From Cruorifilaria tuberocauda (lineage: Eukaryota; Nematoda; Chromadorea; Rhabditida; Onchocercidae): a stretch of 64,000 nucleotides of DNA. The stretch is from assembly GCA_013365365.1 (NCBI GenBank), contig JABVXU010000114.1, positions 1 to 64,000 of the forward strand, read 5' to 3'. Positions within the stretch are counted from its first letter, which is position 1; each line of letters starts with the position of its first letter. A model generated the notes under the pieces. It was not told the origin of the DNA. It did not search any database and saw only the letters and a program-made list of their open reading frames with translations. Shown piece after piece: positions 1 through 11,967 of the stretch. Both the position numbers and the translations under genes were made by a program.

Positions 1-140
1 ATCACTATTTATTATTATTATTACGATTATTAATATTATTCATATTGTTTTTACTATCATTGTTGCTATTATTAATCATTATTATTGTTTATTACCATTA
101 TTATTATTTATTATTATTATTATTATTATTAATAATTATT
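1..140. repeat. ATT/TTA trinucleotide microsatellite
   Basis: The window opens with imperfect runs of TAT/ATT triplets, for example around 105-135. This is simple sequence with no coding potential and is only a local marker. Confidence 0.9.
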
Positions 141-3100
141 CGCCTTATGTTAGACTAGTAATTGGCATAAATTCATACATTTCACAACGTATAAGCTATG
201 ATTTTTATATAGTTTATAAAATTTTCTATTGACTTGCCGTTTTCTTCTGACCAGTTTTCTTTGCTGAAAATCAATGCAGGCGCCTTCTTCTTTCAATATA
301 ATAGAAATTTCAAAAATTTTTGAGAAAGGAAAGTTGTACGAGAATTTTTTGGATTCTCCGAAACGAGAAGGAGCATTTTTCAAATTTCTTTCCTTTTTAT
401 TGCGAGTTCCGAGTGGACTATTCTTGGATTCGTTAAACTATGGGTTGTTGTTAATTTTCAAAAAATAAGCTGATATTATTAAGAAATGCAGCATTCAGGT
501 ATGCATAAGATTCAATGATATTCATTTAAATTTCAGAAAGATTCTGAGCTCTTTTTGTTTTTGCAAATCTTACTTTTAACTATAGAAACCCGTCTTTCTC
601 TTATTTTTTTTCTTAATCCAATGTATAGACAAAAAATTTTTACCATTTTTTAGTTGCTTTTTAATCAATTATCATGAAATTTTCTATTACAGTTAAAACG
701 GAATTATTCACTAGACATTTTTTTTTTCTATTATTATTTTGATAATATTTCAATAATTTGTAACGAAAATTTCTTCAATAATTTTATTTATATCATTTAA
801 TTTTTCATAAATTAAATTTCATTCCTACGATAGATAAATTTGTGATAATGACAAACAGGAATGTCATGTGTGTATTAATGTTACAAACTTGATGGACATA
901 TTACATTTTTAATTTTTAAGATAAGAAATTGTTTGACATAATTTCCAATCATTCTTTTCTTTCTTTCTTTTTTTTTCTTTCTAAATTCTTTTTAAATTTT
1001 TCAAATTAAATTTATGCTGAAACCAGTAAGAATTTAATTTTGCTATGATTAGAAAAATGTAATAGTTTCACACTTCTCTTCTCATCTATCATTTTCGATT
1101 CTTTTTTTTTCTCCTTTTTTAATAACAAATGAGAAAAAAAAAACACACACACACACACAAACAAAAATTCTTTTCCATTCTTTTAAACAATATATGAAAT
1201 GAAGGAACGAGGGAAAAAATGCAAAAAAATTATTTCATTCAAAAAGAATAATTTTTCCTCTTTCTTTTTCTTTTTTATTTTGAAGTTTATTGAGCGAAAA
1301 ATGTTTATAAATGTTTTAATTTTTTCTTGATATCTTTTAATTTTATTGATATCTTTTTCCAATGTTTTTTCTTTGGTGGATAGATTTCAATCTTTCATAT
1401 CAATAAATTTCATGCCTTGTTCTGAATTTTATCATTCTTTTTCATATATATCTTTTTTAATGTAAAATTGATTAAGATTAAAGTAAAAACATGATAAGAT
1501 GTTAAAGATATTTCATCAATAACTTTCTACTGTCATTTGATAGTTTTTGAATCATTTGATTTGGATTTCCAGACTTGAAGTCTTTTCATTCACTTTTACT
1601 GGTTGTTTAAATTATTTAAATAATATTTATACTTAATATTAACATTTTATAAGGTAATATATGGGAAAAAATCAGAGAATAAAAAAAATTAAACAAATGA
1701 CTGATTAATTATGGAAGTTGATAGTAATTGACTTCTTACAGCGGAAAAATTGTAAATTACAATTATTTGTAATATGGTAGTATATTACCATATTCGCGTT
1801 ATAGCATTTTAATTTCATTACTGTAGCATTGATACGATACTGTCACCCATCCCAATTAGGATATTTTTTTTATGATATTATCCGTATCTTTAATGATTAT
1901 GTTTATTATTATATTATGCGTTCACAAATACTTTCTTCCTTAATTATCTCCAACGATAGTACCATATTTGATGGTATCAGATTGCTATATTTCCTAATGA
2001 TACTCTAATGGTATCATATTTAACGATATCCGTCCAAAAGTGTTATATCTTTATTAATCATGATATACTTTTTAATGGTTTTATATTTAATAATACAGTC
2101 TTGATGTTATTCTTAATAATATCTTGAATGATAATTATCCTGAATGATATGCTTATTTTAATATCATTATTAGTTTCATTCCATACCTTAATGTACTTTC
2201 AATATTACTTTTTTTCTTTCAAAAAACACGAATTATCACTTGCATCTTTTTACTCTTTCAATCTTTTTAGAGTTATACAATTTATCAGTACATCTGTCCG
2301 ATATCAAAATCATCCATGAAATATTGTGAATTATTTCTATTTTATGAGTCTTTCCACTTTTTAAGATTTTCTTTCACATATATTGACATAAATTTGTTAT
2401 ACAGACTTTAAAGGAATACAAATATTATCAAATTTGGGTATGCTTACTGACAGATGATATAACAGGATGTTGCAACGAAAGTACTTTTCATTGTTATCAT
2501 TTATTAGTTTCACGTTCAAATGAATCTTCATACATTCTCCTTTCCACGTACGATTGTTACTCCGTTGTCAGATAGAGATGATTCTGCGTAAAAACGCTTA
2601 CCATGGTGAGCGGATCACAAATTTTGTTAGGACAAAAGTAGGAAAAAGCTATAAAGATAAACTAATCCTATAATTATTCCATTTTCATTTTAGTGAAATT
2701 TTAAAATTTAAATTTTAGCAACAGCAGTAATTTTTGCAAATTTTTTGCAGTATTGATAATAACATCTTCATTTTAGGTTTATTTTTATTTCTTCATATAA
2801 AATTTAAATTTTAAATGATCTATTGTATTCAGTAAGTATCACTGTATAGTATAAAAGAAAGTTTTCTAGAAGGCTTTTGTTGATTTAATTGATTCAAAGA
2901 ATTTAATAGAAATTGGAATCATCTGATGATATAATTCTCATAGTCTCATAGTTTATTCTTTGTAACCTCTTTTCCATTATAGTCAATCTAACCTATGACC
3001 CTTTTAACCTTTATTCTTTCATTTGGAAGCAGAACTTTTTTCTCGAATCTTTAAATATCATAGTATTCTTCACAGTTTTAATATTTTATATTCGATTAAT

Positions 3101-3481
3101 AGGAAATTGACATAGTCTTTACAGTATTATTGCAATGTTTTAAAATATTGAATATTGTTCAAATTTCATAGGTACAGTACAGTGATTATCTTTCTTTCTC
3201 GTTGAAACATTGCCTTTTGATAAATTATCAGTTATAATATTTCTATTCGAAATATAATAATTTTATAAATTTCTTTCATCACATTTGCTTTTATAATTGA
3301 TTTTTCGTTTAAATGAGAAATATGATGTGCAGTAAAAAAATAACCGACGTGTTTCCTTCGAAATATTTCTTTTTTTTAAACAAGATGAACTAAAAATTTT
3401 TTCGTATATACATAGGTAAAAATTTTAATCCATCTTTTTGTTTCATAAATTGTCTATCACAGGTTTCGAGGATTTTTAGCT
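141..3481. other. AT-rich non-coding region upstream of TMEM120
   Basis: About 3.3 kb of T- and A-rich DNA with no exon I can support. Open frames here are short, low in complexity and lack family resemblance. It includes a short (AC)n run near 1143-1158 and degenerate repeats near 1750-2170. The last part probably holds the TMEM120 promoter. An AG acceptor sits just before the start codon near 3479, and another lies near 3462. Confidence 0.6.
1751..2170. repeat. Degenerate ATGGTAT-type repeat cluster with palindrome
   Basis: A perfect short inverted repeat (AATATGGTA / TACCATATT) lies near 1771-1794. It is followed by several degenerate copies of a motif resembling AATGGTATCATATTTAA, near 1958, 2007, 2070 and beyond. 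No coding capacity is visible. It may be a decayed satellite or a small non-autonomous element, but there are no clear terminal repeats or target duplications. Confidence 0.4.
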
Positions 3482-5794
3482 ATGTTGGACGAGAAAAATC
3501 CATTTGAGCGTGTATTCGATGAGTGGCGTTCATTGGAAGATGAATTTGATAAAATTGAGGTTTGCATTTTTACATCTCTTATTGTGCTATTCATGAATTA
3601 GAGGTTGGGAAAATAAGCTACAATTTTAAGCTATAAATTAAAAAAGAACGAGAAATTCAAAGGATATTTTTTTTTGAAATAGTGATTTAATTTAGTTATT
3701 ATAATCTATGGGATTTTTTTTCTACTGATATATACTTATATTTTTTTTGCATATTACTTATTAGGTGATTTTAATTAAAAAGTAAATTGGACAGAGTTCA
3801 AATGAATTTGAAATTTAGAAGTTTAGGAAAAGAGTATCGTAGGCACTATAAAAAAATTGCAGAGCGATCATCGTATATATTTGGGCAAATTAAAAGAAGT
3901 ATCCAAGTTGCAAGAAGAATGCCAAAAAGCAGTGAAACATTGCCTATATCAGATATCCAAAATACGAGAAACTCTGAGAGGGTTATTTTCATTTGTTTAA
4001 TAAAATTGAAGTTTCGCATTTGGAATTTTGATTTTTCTTTTTTTAGACTGTGGTTTCGAAAGATACATGATCAATTATAGTAATCAAATCTAATTTATTT
4101 TTAGCTTAAAAGGTAAAGAACAACCTGAAAACGTTGAATATTTGAAAAAGGTGAAAGCAGGTGTCGCAGAATTGGAGAGGAGATCGCAGGATATGAGGGG
4201 TGAATTACCTGTGCAAGATAATGGGTAAATAAGATATTGATATTAAAAAAAATTTTGTACAATTTACAATGAAGTATAAAGTTATGCATTGTTGAGTGAG
4301 ATTGTTTTTATTTGGCAGTTAAAATCAAAATTATTCAATCATGTATATAGTAATTGATCATAAATCGAAATTGTAAGAATTTCAGGTTATATCTTTCGAT
4401 TATCTTGGGAAGTAATTTGAATGTATCGTTAATGAATAAAAATGATCGTTATCGATATAAACAAGAATATGAGAAGTTCAAAGTTACTGTAAACTGTGCT
4501 CTACTATTTATTCTCTTTTTCGCTTATGTATTTACATCCAGGTTCATTTTTCCCTTTTTTTTTTTATTAGTGGAAAAGGAAAATGCGAACGCATCTTCTT
4601 TTAGTAAAGAAATTCCATTTCTTTATTATATTATTATTAAATGATTGATAAAATTTATAATTTCCAATGAATTAGCTGTTTCATGAATTTTACATCTTTT
4701 GTATTTTAGAGTTCTTGATTTAGTAATAAATTTCACATTGGTATGGTTTTATTGCACATTAACAATACGTGAAGCGATATTGAGAATTAATGGATCAAGG
4801 TATCATATCATCGTATTTTGTCTATTTTTTAATTAATTTCAATCTATAAACATTGAAATCATGAAACTTCCTAATAAATTTACCATAATTTTAGGATTAA
4901 AGGCTGGTGGATAATGCATCATTACGTTTCTTGTGTACTATCCGGTATAACTGTAACATGGGGAGATGGTGAATGTTATCGGAGTATTCGGACACAATTT
5001 GTTATATTTTGTTTCTTTCTATCTTTTGTTCAGGTTCGTTATTATGTTCACTTTGTTGATTCTTTATCAAACTATTGAGCATGTTTTTTTATTCTCAATA
5101 ATATCTCAAATCTCAATAAAATATAAGATTTTTATTTTTAGCTTTTACAATGTCGTTATCAAACTGGATGTCTACGACGTTTGCATGCATTGGGACAACG
5201 ATACAGTATGGATATATCCGTCGGTAAGAGAAATCGGAAGAAAAATTGTGGTGGATCTTTAAATTACTGTCTAATTCATTTCTTATTCTTGTACCATTTT
5301 TTGTTTCAGAGGGATTTAGCAGTTGGATGTTCAAAGGGTTAACTTTTTTAATACCCTTTCTCGTGCTAACTTACATTTTTCAATTCTACAATTCGTATGA
5401 ATTGTATTATCTATCAAAAGCACCAATTTGTGCCAATCAATGGCAGGTAATTTCTTTCCTATAGTTTACATTAATTGAAAATTTATTAATTAGAAACATT
5501 TGATCATTAGCTGGCTCTCTTCACACTTAATCATCTCATTAAATGATCAAATAAATTCAAATATGGCAAAGGAAATGATTCGTTAGGTTTCATTTCTAGT
5601 CTAAAACCCTAATGTAGAATTTTTTTATGTTACAGGTTCAAATTCTTGCATACGGATTCTTCCTGGTAGGTTGCTGCAACACGTCCACATTGCTTTCGGT
5701 TCTTGTAAATAAATGGAAGCAAGGTCAACGGATGAGCACATTAATAGCTCTTCGATCCAAATATCGTACAAACTCACCTTCTAAAGTGCAATGA
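3482..5794 (+). CDS. TMEM120: TMEM120-family membrane protein (TACAN/TMEM120A-like)
   Basis: Nine exons: 3482-3559, 3827-3981, 4105-4224, 4386-4541, 4710-4799, 4895-5033, 5142-5223, 5310-5446 and 5636-5794. They join to 1116 nt (371 residues), close to the vertebrate length. An N-terminal coiled-coil-like region (about residues 27-115) precedes six hydrophobic segments. Family motifs are clear: YKQEYEKFK, the REAI..INGSRIKGWW..HHYVS block, [12 protein letters not shown], and [14 protein letters not shown] near the end. Vertebrate TMEM120A/B are nuclear-envelope or ER membrane proteins whose structures resemble ELOVL fatty-acid elongases and bind coenzyme A. An ion-channel role (TACAN) has been claimed and is disputed. 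The start is chosen because it opens the coiled coil and lies 2 nt after a TTTTTAG acceptor, as expected for spliced-leader addition. Confidence 0.93.
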
Positions 5795-7743
5795 AACTAG
5801 AGGTGTATTAATTATGGACATCTTTAAAGAAAGCTCTATATTGCTCAAAATTTTCTTTTGTGTTCATTTTTCGCAGAAATCAAAAATGGTAATGAAGCCT
5901 GTGGGATTACGTGAAAAACTAACATCAAAAAAAAAACTTGAAGCATAGACGACGAATGAGATTTGTAAAAAATTCTATTTAAAAAATCCAAAAAAATTTG
6001 TGTTCAACGATTAGTTGCTTTCGGACAACTGTTTAGTCTTTAAATATAGTAATTGTGGAAAATTTTGTTTGGTAGAGTTTCAGTTTCTTGAAAATGAAAA
6101 TGAATCTCCAATTACCCACTATAATTCATTGATTTGCTTCAAGTTGAGAAGTTGAAAGATCCAAACAAAAGACGTAGTCGCTGTTCAAATAATAAGCTTA
6201 GAACATTTGTGTATCTACTTAACATCAATCAATTTTAAGTTTGTGCAAAGTTTCATTGTTATATAAACAAGATTCAATAAAAAATATCCTTTGTTTAGTG
6301 CTTAAAGTTTGAATGAAATGTTTTTATTAATCAATATATTGTTTAAAGTTTTTTGCAACCTACCTTTTTTTGTTTGAAATGTTTTTTTCGTTGATTACTG
6401 TCCTATTTTTCACTTGTTTGGATTTCTATTTTTATTATATTCTCTAGTAATCTTTCTTGCTTTCTTTTGTTACACATGCATTTTTGGATACGTTAACTAA
6501 AATATATCAAGCATAGCTATGATAAATATGTTCTCCCTATAGTTACATCTTCAATCTCAACTGTAAATTGATAGTATGAGATAAGAAGTGACAGTATCAC
6601 TTTAATTCTTTAACAGTATTTATTTACAAATTATCAAATTTTGATTAAATGAATTGTAGAATTAATATCTTCATAAGTACATTTTTATTTCAAATAAGAT
6701 AATATTTTAGAGATTTTTTGAGGTTCATGACGACTGATTTATGAAGTGTTGGAGGTTTTCTCTTTTTTTTTTAAATTCACTTTCATTATCACTTAACTCC
6801 ATGAGTGATTAATTGATTGACTTTGACTTGATTTACTTTCCGATCATTGATTTATTAAATGTTGGAAGTTTTTTTTTCTAATTTTTTAGTTTCACTATCG
6901 CTAAATTCTGTCAGTGATTGATTGATTCAATTGTTCGCTAATTCACATTTCATATTTCACTTTTCAGTGGATTTTCCATCGCTTCATGATATATTTTTAT
7001 TTCTTTCAATCATTATTTGTTCTCAAATATATATGTAAACAGATTGCTCTAAAAATTTTTGCTTTTTTCCCACTTGCGTCATAAATTATCCATATTGATT
7101 ATGTATGCACGCACTTGGTCACGTGATAGAAGTGATAGCAACTTTGGGAAACTGCAAAAAGAAAAACAAAGCTGAAACATATTGCAAATATCCTTTGCTA
7201 CAATATGAAAAGCATTGCAAGTCTCTACTTTATATTGTTTGGTTTAACCTTTTGAAATAATTGAATCATCGTGTGATCTCGTAAGAGGATAGCGCGACAG
7301 GTAAAAAAACTAAACTAATGGAAGTATTTGTGATTTTAAAAATTTTCCAGTTTTACAATCTTTTTTGATCACTTTTTGATATCAACCATTCAGCTGTAAT
7401 TTTCTTTTAAAATTTCGATTAACTATTTTATTAAAAGTACAAATTATAAAGTCGTAATTCTTCCAAAATCCCAACATCTTTAAAAAAATTTCGTATTAGC
7501 ATTTTCACCACTCTTAATACTCTATACTACTAATGATAAAGATTTAGTACTTAATTCTGCTTTGCAACTTCTTCGTTTAACAAAAAGAAATTTTCAAGTT
7601 TTGTAAAATGCTGGTTTCACCAGCTGCTATCGATTTTCACGCTGCTATTATTACTGATTTAAATAAATTCCACACAACTATTGCTATATTGTACTATTAC
7701 ATTTACTTTTCTCCTAAATTCTACTCAGTTTTTAGCTTGATGG
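5795..7743. other. Intergenic region between convergent TMEM120 and PDK genes
   Basis: This stretch holds the TMEM120 3' UTR and, at its right end, the 3' end of the minus-strand kinase gene. I see no additional exon. The plus-strand open frame near 7608-7817 is the antisense shadow of the last kinase exon. The sequence is AT-rich with short direct similarities near 6790-6960 (variants of GTGATTGATTGA). Confidence 0.6.
6276..6281 (+). terminator. AATAAA polyadenylation signal, TMEM120
   Basis: A canonical AATAAA lies about 480 nt downstream of the TMEM120 stop codon. It is the first clear one on that strand and probably marks the end of a long 3' UTR. Confidence 0.5.
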
Positions 7744-10579
7744 CTAAGGATTGGACGAAGAGGAAGAATTGTTTCGTGACGATGTACTATATCTGGGGAT
7801 TGTTTCGCCGGCTTTAAATATTACCGCCTGAAATTTCTTTTTTTTGAAATTTATGGTAAAATTAAATATGACAAATTCAAAAGCTGTAAGATATTACTTG
7901 TAAAGTATTATATTAAAGAACTCCACAGAGATTCACTTGCTTAATTTAAATTTACTAAGTTCCAGTAAAGAAACAAAGGGAGACAAATATACACCTACTT
8001 TAACATACAAAAATGCATCGGTTCCGTAGCCTTCCATCGAACTAACCATTAAATCTCCGTGAAAGTAACGGGCGTATAATCGGGACAGAGGAAGGCCATA
8101 ACCATATCCTGCCTGCAACAGCAGGGTGTGGACAAGTAGTAAAATTAGAAATTAAAGTTCTAAGACTATTGCAGAGAGATACTAGGAAGTTAAATCACCA
8201 GACTATCCACTCTTACGAATTTCATTCATGATTTTACCAATGCTGCATTGTGACCACTAGTATCTGGTGGCGGTGCGGTAGAGTAACTATAACGAAATAG
8301 CTGATTAATCTTTCTTCGAGGAATGCCACCACCGCTATCACTTACCTAAAATTTAAAATTATATTTTTTACAAATCTTTAAATCAAGTTTTTAATTATTT
8401 TTCTCTCTCGAAAACTCTTGCAGTATTGATATAACTCATTTAGAAAATATTTTAGTTTTGGTTCTTTCCCACAGAATAAATCATTTAGTTACTCTAATTG
8501 TCAATTCCTCTTCACCCAATGTTGCCAACACTTGAATTGGTGGAAGTTTTTCGAATTCACCGTGACGATCAACAGTAGCACGCATCGAGTTCTGCAAAAA
8601 TTTTTAGCAAAATTTTCCAATGATTAAAATCTGCAATTAAAAGAAAAATTAAAGAAATCAATCGGTACCTTGAATAATTCAAACATGATATGATACAAAT
8701 GTGATGGAATGGCTGCGATAGCTATCGGATTTCCAGGTGTAATGGAATTATAAGAACTGAATTGCAATTTAGGCGAATCACAGTAACATCTCAAAAAATA
8801 CATAAGTTTAGAGCGAATTAAAAGTAAAATGTTTAACTTAATAAATAATTTCGAATCTTTTCGAAAAGAAATTTTGCATTTTTTTCTAAAAGAAAAAAGA
8901 TAAAACAGAAATCTCGCAGGAATTATTAACCCATCACAAATAAATCGGGCACTGTCATAAGCCTCGACAATAACTTCAGCAACATCACATGCTGGATCAA
9001 TGCAACCTATATGTTGGGGACTTGCTGGAAGTGATGCTCCAAAAATTATCACTGAAATCAGAATAAAAATTCTTTTCTTAAAATAAGAATTTTCATCACT
9101 TATGTTTTTAAGCTAACATTTCAAATATTTGACCTCGGTAGAATTAATTCTCTCTTATTTATAACTTACACATAGCATATATAGTAAAACTTCTGAAAAT
9201 ATCCAAAAAACTGATGTTTGAATTTTAGCAGAAAACCCATGGGAATTACTCTCAATGACATAATAAACAAATAAAAATTAATATGAGTAAATAAGTAAAC
9301 GAGCAAACAAATAAGAATAAATAATTATGTAAACAAATGCGTAGATGTAGTAGGACAGAATTTCATCAAAAATTAACAAATTAAAAGAGATTTTAATAAC
9401 TACATATTTATATTTTATAGGGATACCATTCTAAATTAAAAGTCAAATTGACTTTTATGAAGAAATAAATTAAAAATTAAATTAATTTTTATAAATTCTT
9501 ACAAATTAGAAGAAATAACTAACAATGCTGATGTTGTAAGATTCGTACAGATATAGTATTAAAATAAAATCGGTCTAAGGAAGATTGAATTTTATTATCT
9601 GAAGTTATATTTATGTCATATTTTTGCCGCAACTGAACAATGCCTTCCGCCATTTCTTCGATGGTATTTTCGTGCCGCGACATCACTTTTTCCAACTTTT
9701 CGTTAAACCTATAAAACTAGGAATTAAATAATTAGCTCAAAAACTTCAACTTGAGAGAAAGGCTTTAATTAACTGTAGCAAATCATTAGTTTGCAATACT
9801 TTGACTTTAATTTCTGAAAGAAATTCCCAAATGATAAGATGAAGAATGAACTTACGAACTGATATTATCATCAGTTGGCTCAACATTTTCAAATGGCAAC
9901 AAATCTTCAAAACTTTGGCAATACAATTTACGCACATCGGTAACAGTAGATATCTGAGGTAGGTATTGAGATAACGAATCAACTTCCTGAGAAAAAAGAA
10001 AATCTTACATTTGTCCTCTTGACAAATTGAAATACATCTATGAAATCAATAATCTTACCCTCATTCATAAACTCTATAATCCAGGAATCCTTTTTTCTTC
10101 AATCTTTTGTTTTGGAATTACGGTTCATGTATTTCTGTATATAAATACTTCTACATATTTGACTGAATATATTTATATGACCAGAATTACATCAAATAAT
10201 TAAAATAATTTCAAATAAATCATGTTCTTGAAGTTATTCAATACTTTCATCGAAATTATTATTTTAATTCGTGAAGTATCAAAATAATTCCGTGCACTTT
10301 CGTAATTCATCCAGCAATTTCACAGCAACCAAAACAATATTTTACTTCATTAATAAGTGATGAAAAAGTAAACATCAATTTTACCTTCGTAATGTTAGCT
10401 AAACGAACAAGTAGTTCTTTTTGCAAAAATTTGAATGATATTTCCACAGTTCCTTCTTGTCCAAAACTCAAATACATTTCCAATGATATCGGATGTGGAC
10501 GAAAACGTTCGTAATATTTCAATTTTTCCACACACATATGATCCCTAAATTGTTGCAACAGACGTCTTGTCAAGCTCAT
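7744..10579 (-). CDS. pdhk-2: Pyruvate dehydrogenase kinase, mitochondrial (PDHK/BCKDK family)
   Basis: Nine exons in transcript order: 10579-10385, 9986-9856, 9708-9524, 9051-8931, 8789-8669, 8591-8493, 8345-8238, 8112-7999 and 7827-7744. They total 1158 nt (385 residues), the usual family length. The enzyme phosphorylates the E1-alpha subunit of the mitochondrial pyruvate dehydrogenase complex and switches it off. Visible family features are the N-terminal MSLTRRLL start, the [13 protein letters not shown] segment, the HIGCIDP block, the N-box (ELFKNSMRATV, about 247-257), the G1 box DSGGGIP (about 286-292) and the G2 box GYGYGLP (about 322-328). The C-terminal tail is a serine/asparagine-rich variant. 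The start was chosen by comparison with known kinases, but an in-frame upstream exon (11018-10952, joining at 10587) could add 25 residues. The best match from memory is C. elegans pdhk-2. Confidence 0.94.
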
Positions 10580-10951
10580 TTGATCACCTAGAGATAAAAC
10601 AGTTGTACATTACCATAATTTGACAATCAATCGATAGTATATATTCAGAAATGAGCAGAGAAATTGACTGAATCGAACATTTGACTGAAAGCCACCTTAT
10701 TTCATCTTTCACCCATCTTTCCATCCCATTTCTTATTCAGTTTCTTTCATTTCTATATTTTATCACCTATGATGATTGATCATACTGCTAACTGAAAAGA
10801 TCCGTTATCCATAAAATTCAAATCAGACATTTCCTTACATATCAGTACTATATAAAACTTAATATCGAGTCAAGAATGCTCCCATCATTTTAATGATGTC
10901 AAAAGCTCTCTTATTTGAGGATTTATGTTTAATTAAAAATGCTAAGCTTAC

Positions 10952-11018
10952 GCTGCTTCTTCAAGCCTTTTTCTTTTATTTGATATTTTATTTGTCTAGA
11001 ATCTTCCGCATTTTCCAT
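10952..11018 (-). CDS. Possible alternative first coding exon of the PDK gene
   Basis: On the minus strand an ATG at 11018 opens 22 codons rich in lysine and glutamate, ending in a good donor (C|GTAAGC) at 10951. Splicing to the acceptor at 10587 (TCTCTAG) continues in frame through Asp-Gln into the usual kinase start at 10579. This could be a real N-terminal extension or simply a 5' UTR exon that is open by chance. The extension is rich in both acidic and basic residues and does not look like a classic mitochondrial presequence. Confidence 0.4.
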
Positions 11019-11495
11019 AATTTGCCCAAATGAAGACTTTGAAAAATAAAAACAAAAGTAAAAGTTCAAATTGTAGTATTGTGGTAATATTCAAATTGGA
11101 ATTGCTCTGAATAAAAATGTGATGACTGATAAAATGAATTCAAATTAATTAGTGCAAAATATATTTTGAGCTTATGAATTTTTGCTTGAAATATTTACCA
11201 TCTTTTAACTTATTTTCAAATCTGACATAATTTACAATAACTTAAATTCACTTATATTTCAAGATGATCTATAGATTTCAAATACTAACCGCGATTATTC
11301 GAGAAAATTCAATGATAAAAATCAAAAGCTTGAAATGTTATAATTTGACAAATCGAAATCATAGTTGGAATCGAAAGAAAACTGCTAAATATTCATTAAA
11401 CTCAATTATACTTTCATTTATTATGATTATCACAAGTTGCAATCACAAATAGCTAAAATTAAATAAGTTAATGAGAAACGAGGTGCTATCTATTT

Positions 11496-11967
11496 ATGTC
11501 GAAACTCCAATTAGCATATTTCGAGTATCTGCAGCCAGGTGTAGTTAGATTTCTTCAAGTTGTTTTATATTTATTTAAAAATCATTTCAATTTTAAATGA
11601 ATTTTTATACAAATTATTTATAAAACAGATCTTACAGGAAAAACGAAGCAACGACTTTACAGTACCGAGAGTTGAGCACTACTTCAAGACTGAGAAGAAA
11701 AACAGAGAAAAGATAGAAGATAAAACGAAAGAAGCCAGGTAAGGATTGATACTTTATAAGTTTTCATAATATTTTAATGCATTAAAATTAATTTCAAAAT
11801 TATCAATTCAATTTGGAATTCATGAAATGATTGAATTGCTTGAGTTAGGCTTGCTCCATTTTAACTATGACAGAGACGGGAGCATGATTGCTGCAAGTCT
11901 CATATCTCGAAAATGTTGCATCGAAGACAGTTTGGAGAATTCAAATGAGATAAAAATTTTAATCTGA
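11496..11967 (+). CDS. Candidate small three-exon gene of unknown function
   Basis: Three putative exons, 11496-11558, 11629-11738 and 11874-11967, join in frame to 267 nt (88 residues). The middle exon is purine-rich, with a TTACAG/AAACAG acceptor and a good AG|GTAAGG donor. The third follows a clean ACTATGACAG acceptor and ends in TGA. The predicted protein is charged in the middle (FKTEKKNREKIEDK) and I recognise no family. The first intron would be only 70 bp. The splice phases agree, but a chance arrangement or untranslated exons of a non-coding RNA are equally possible. Confidence 0.25.
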
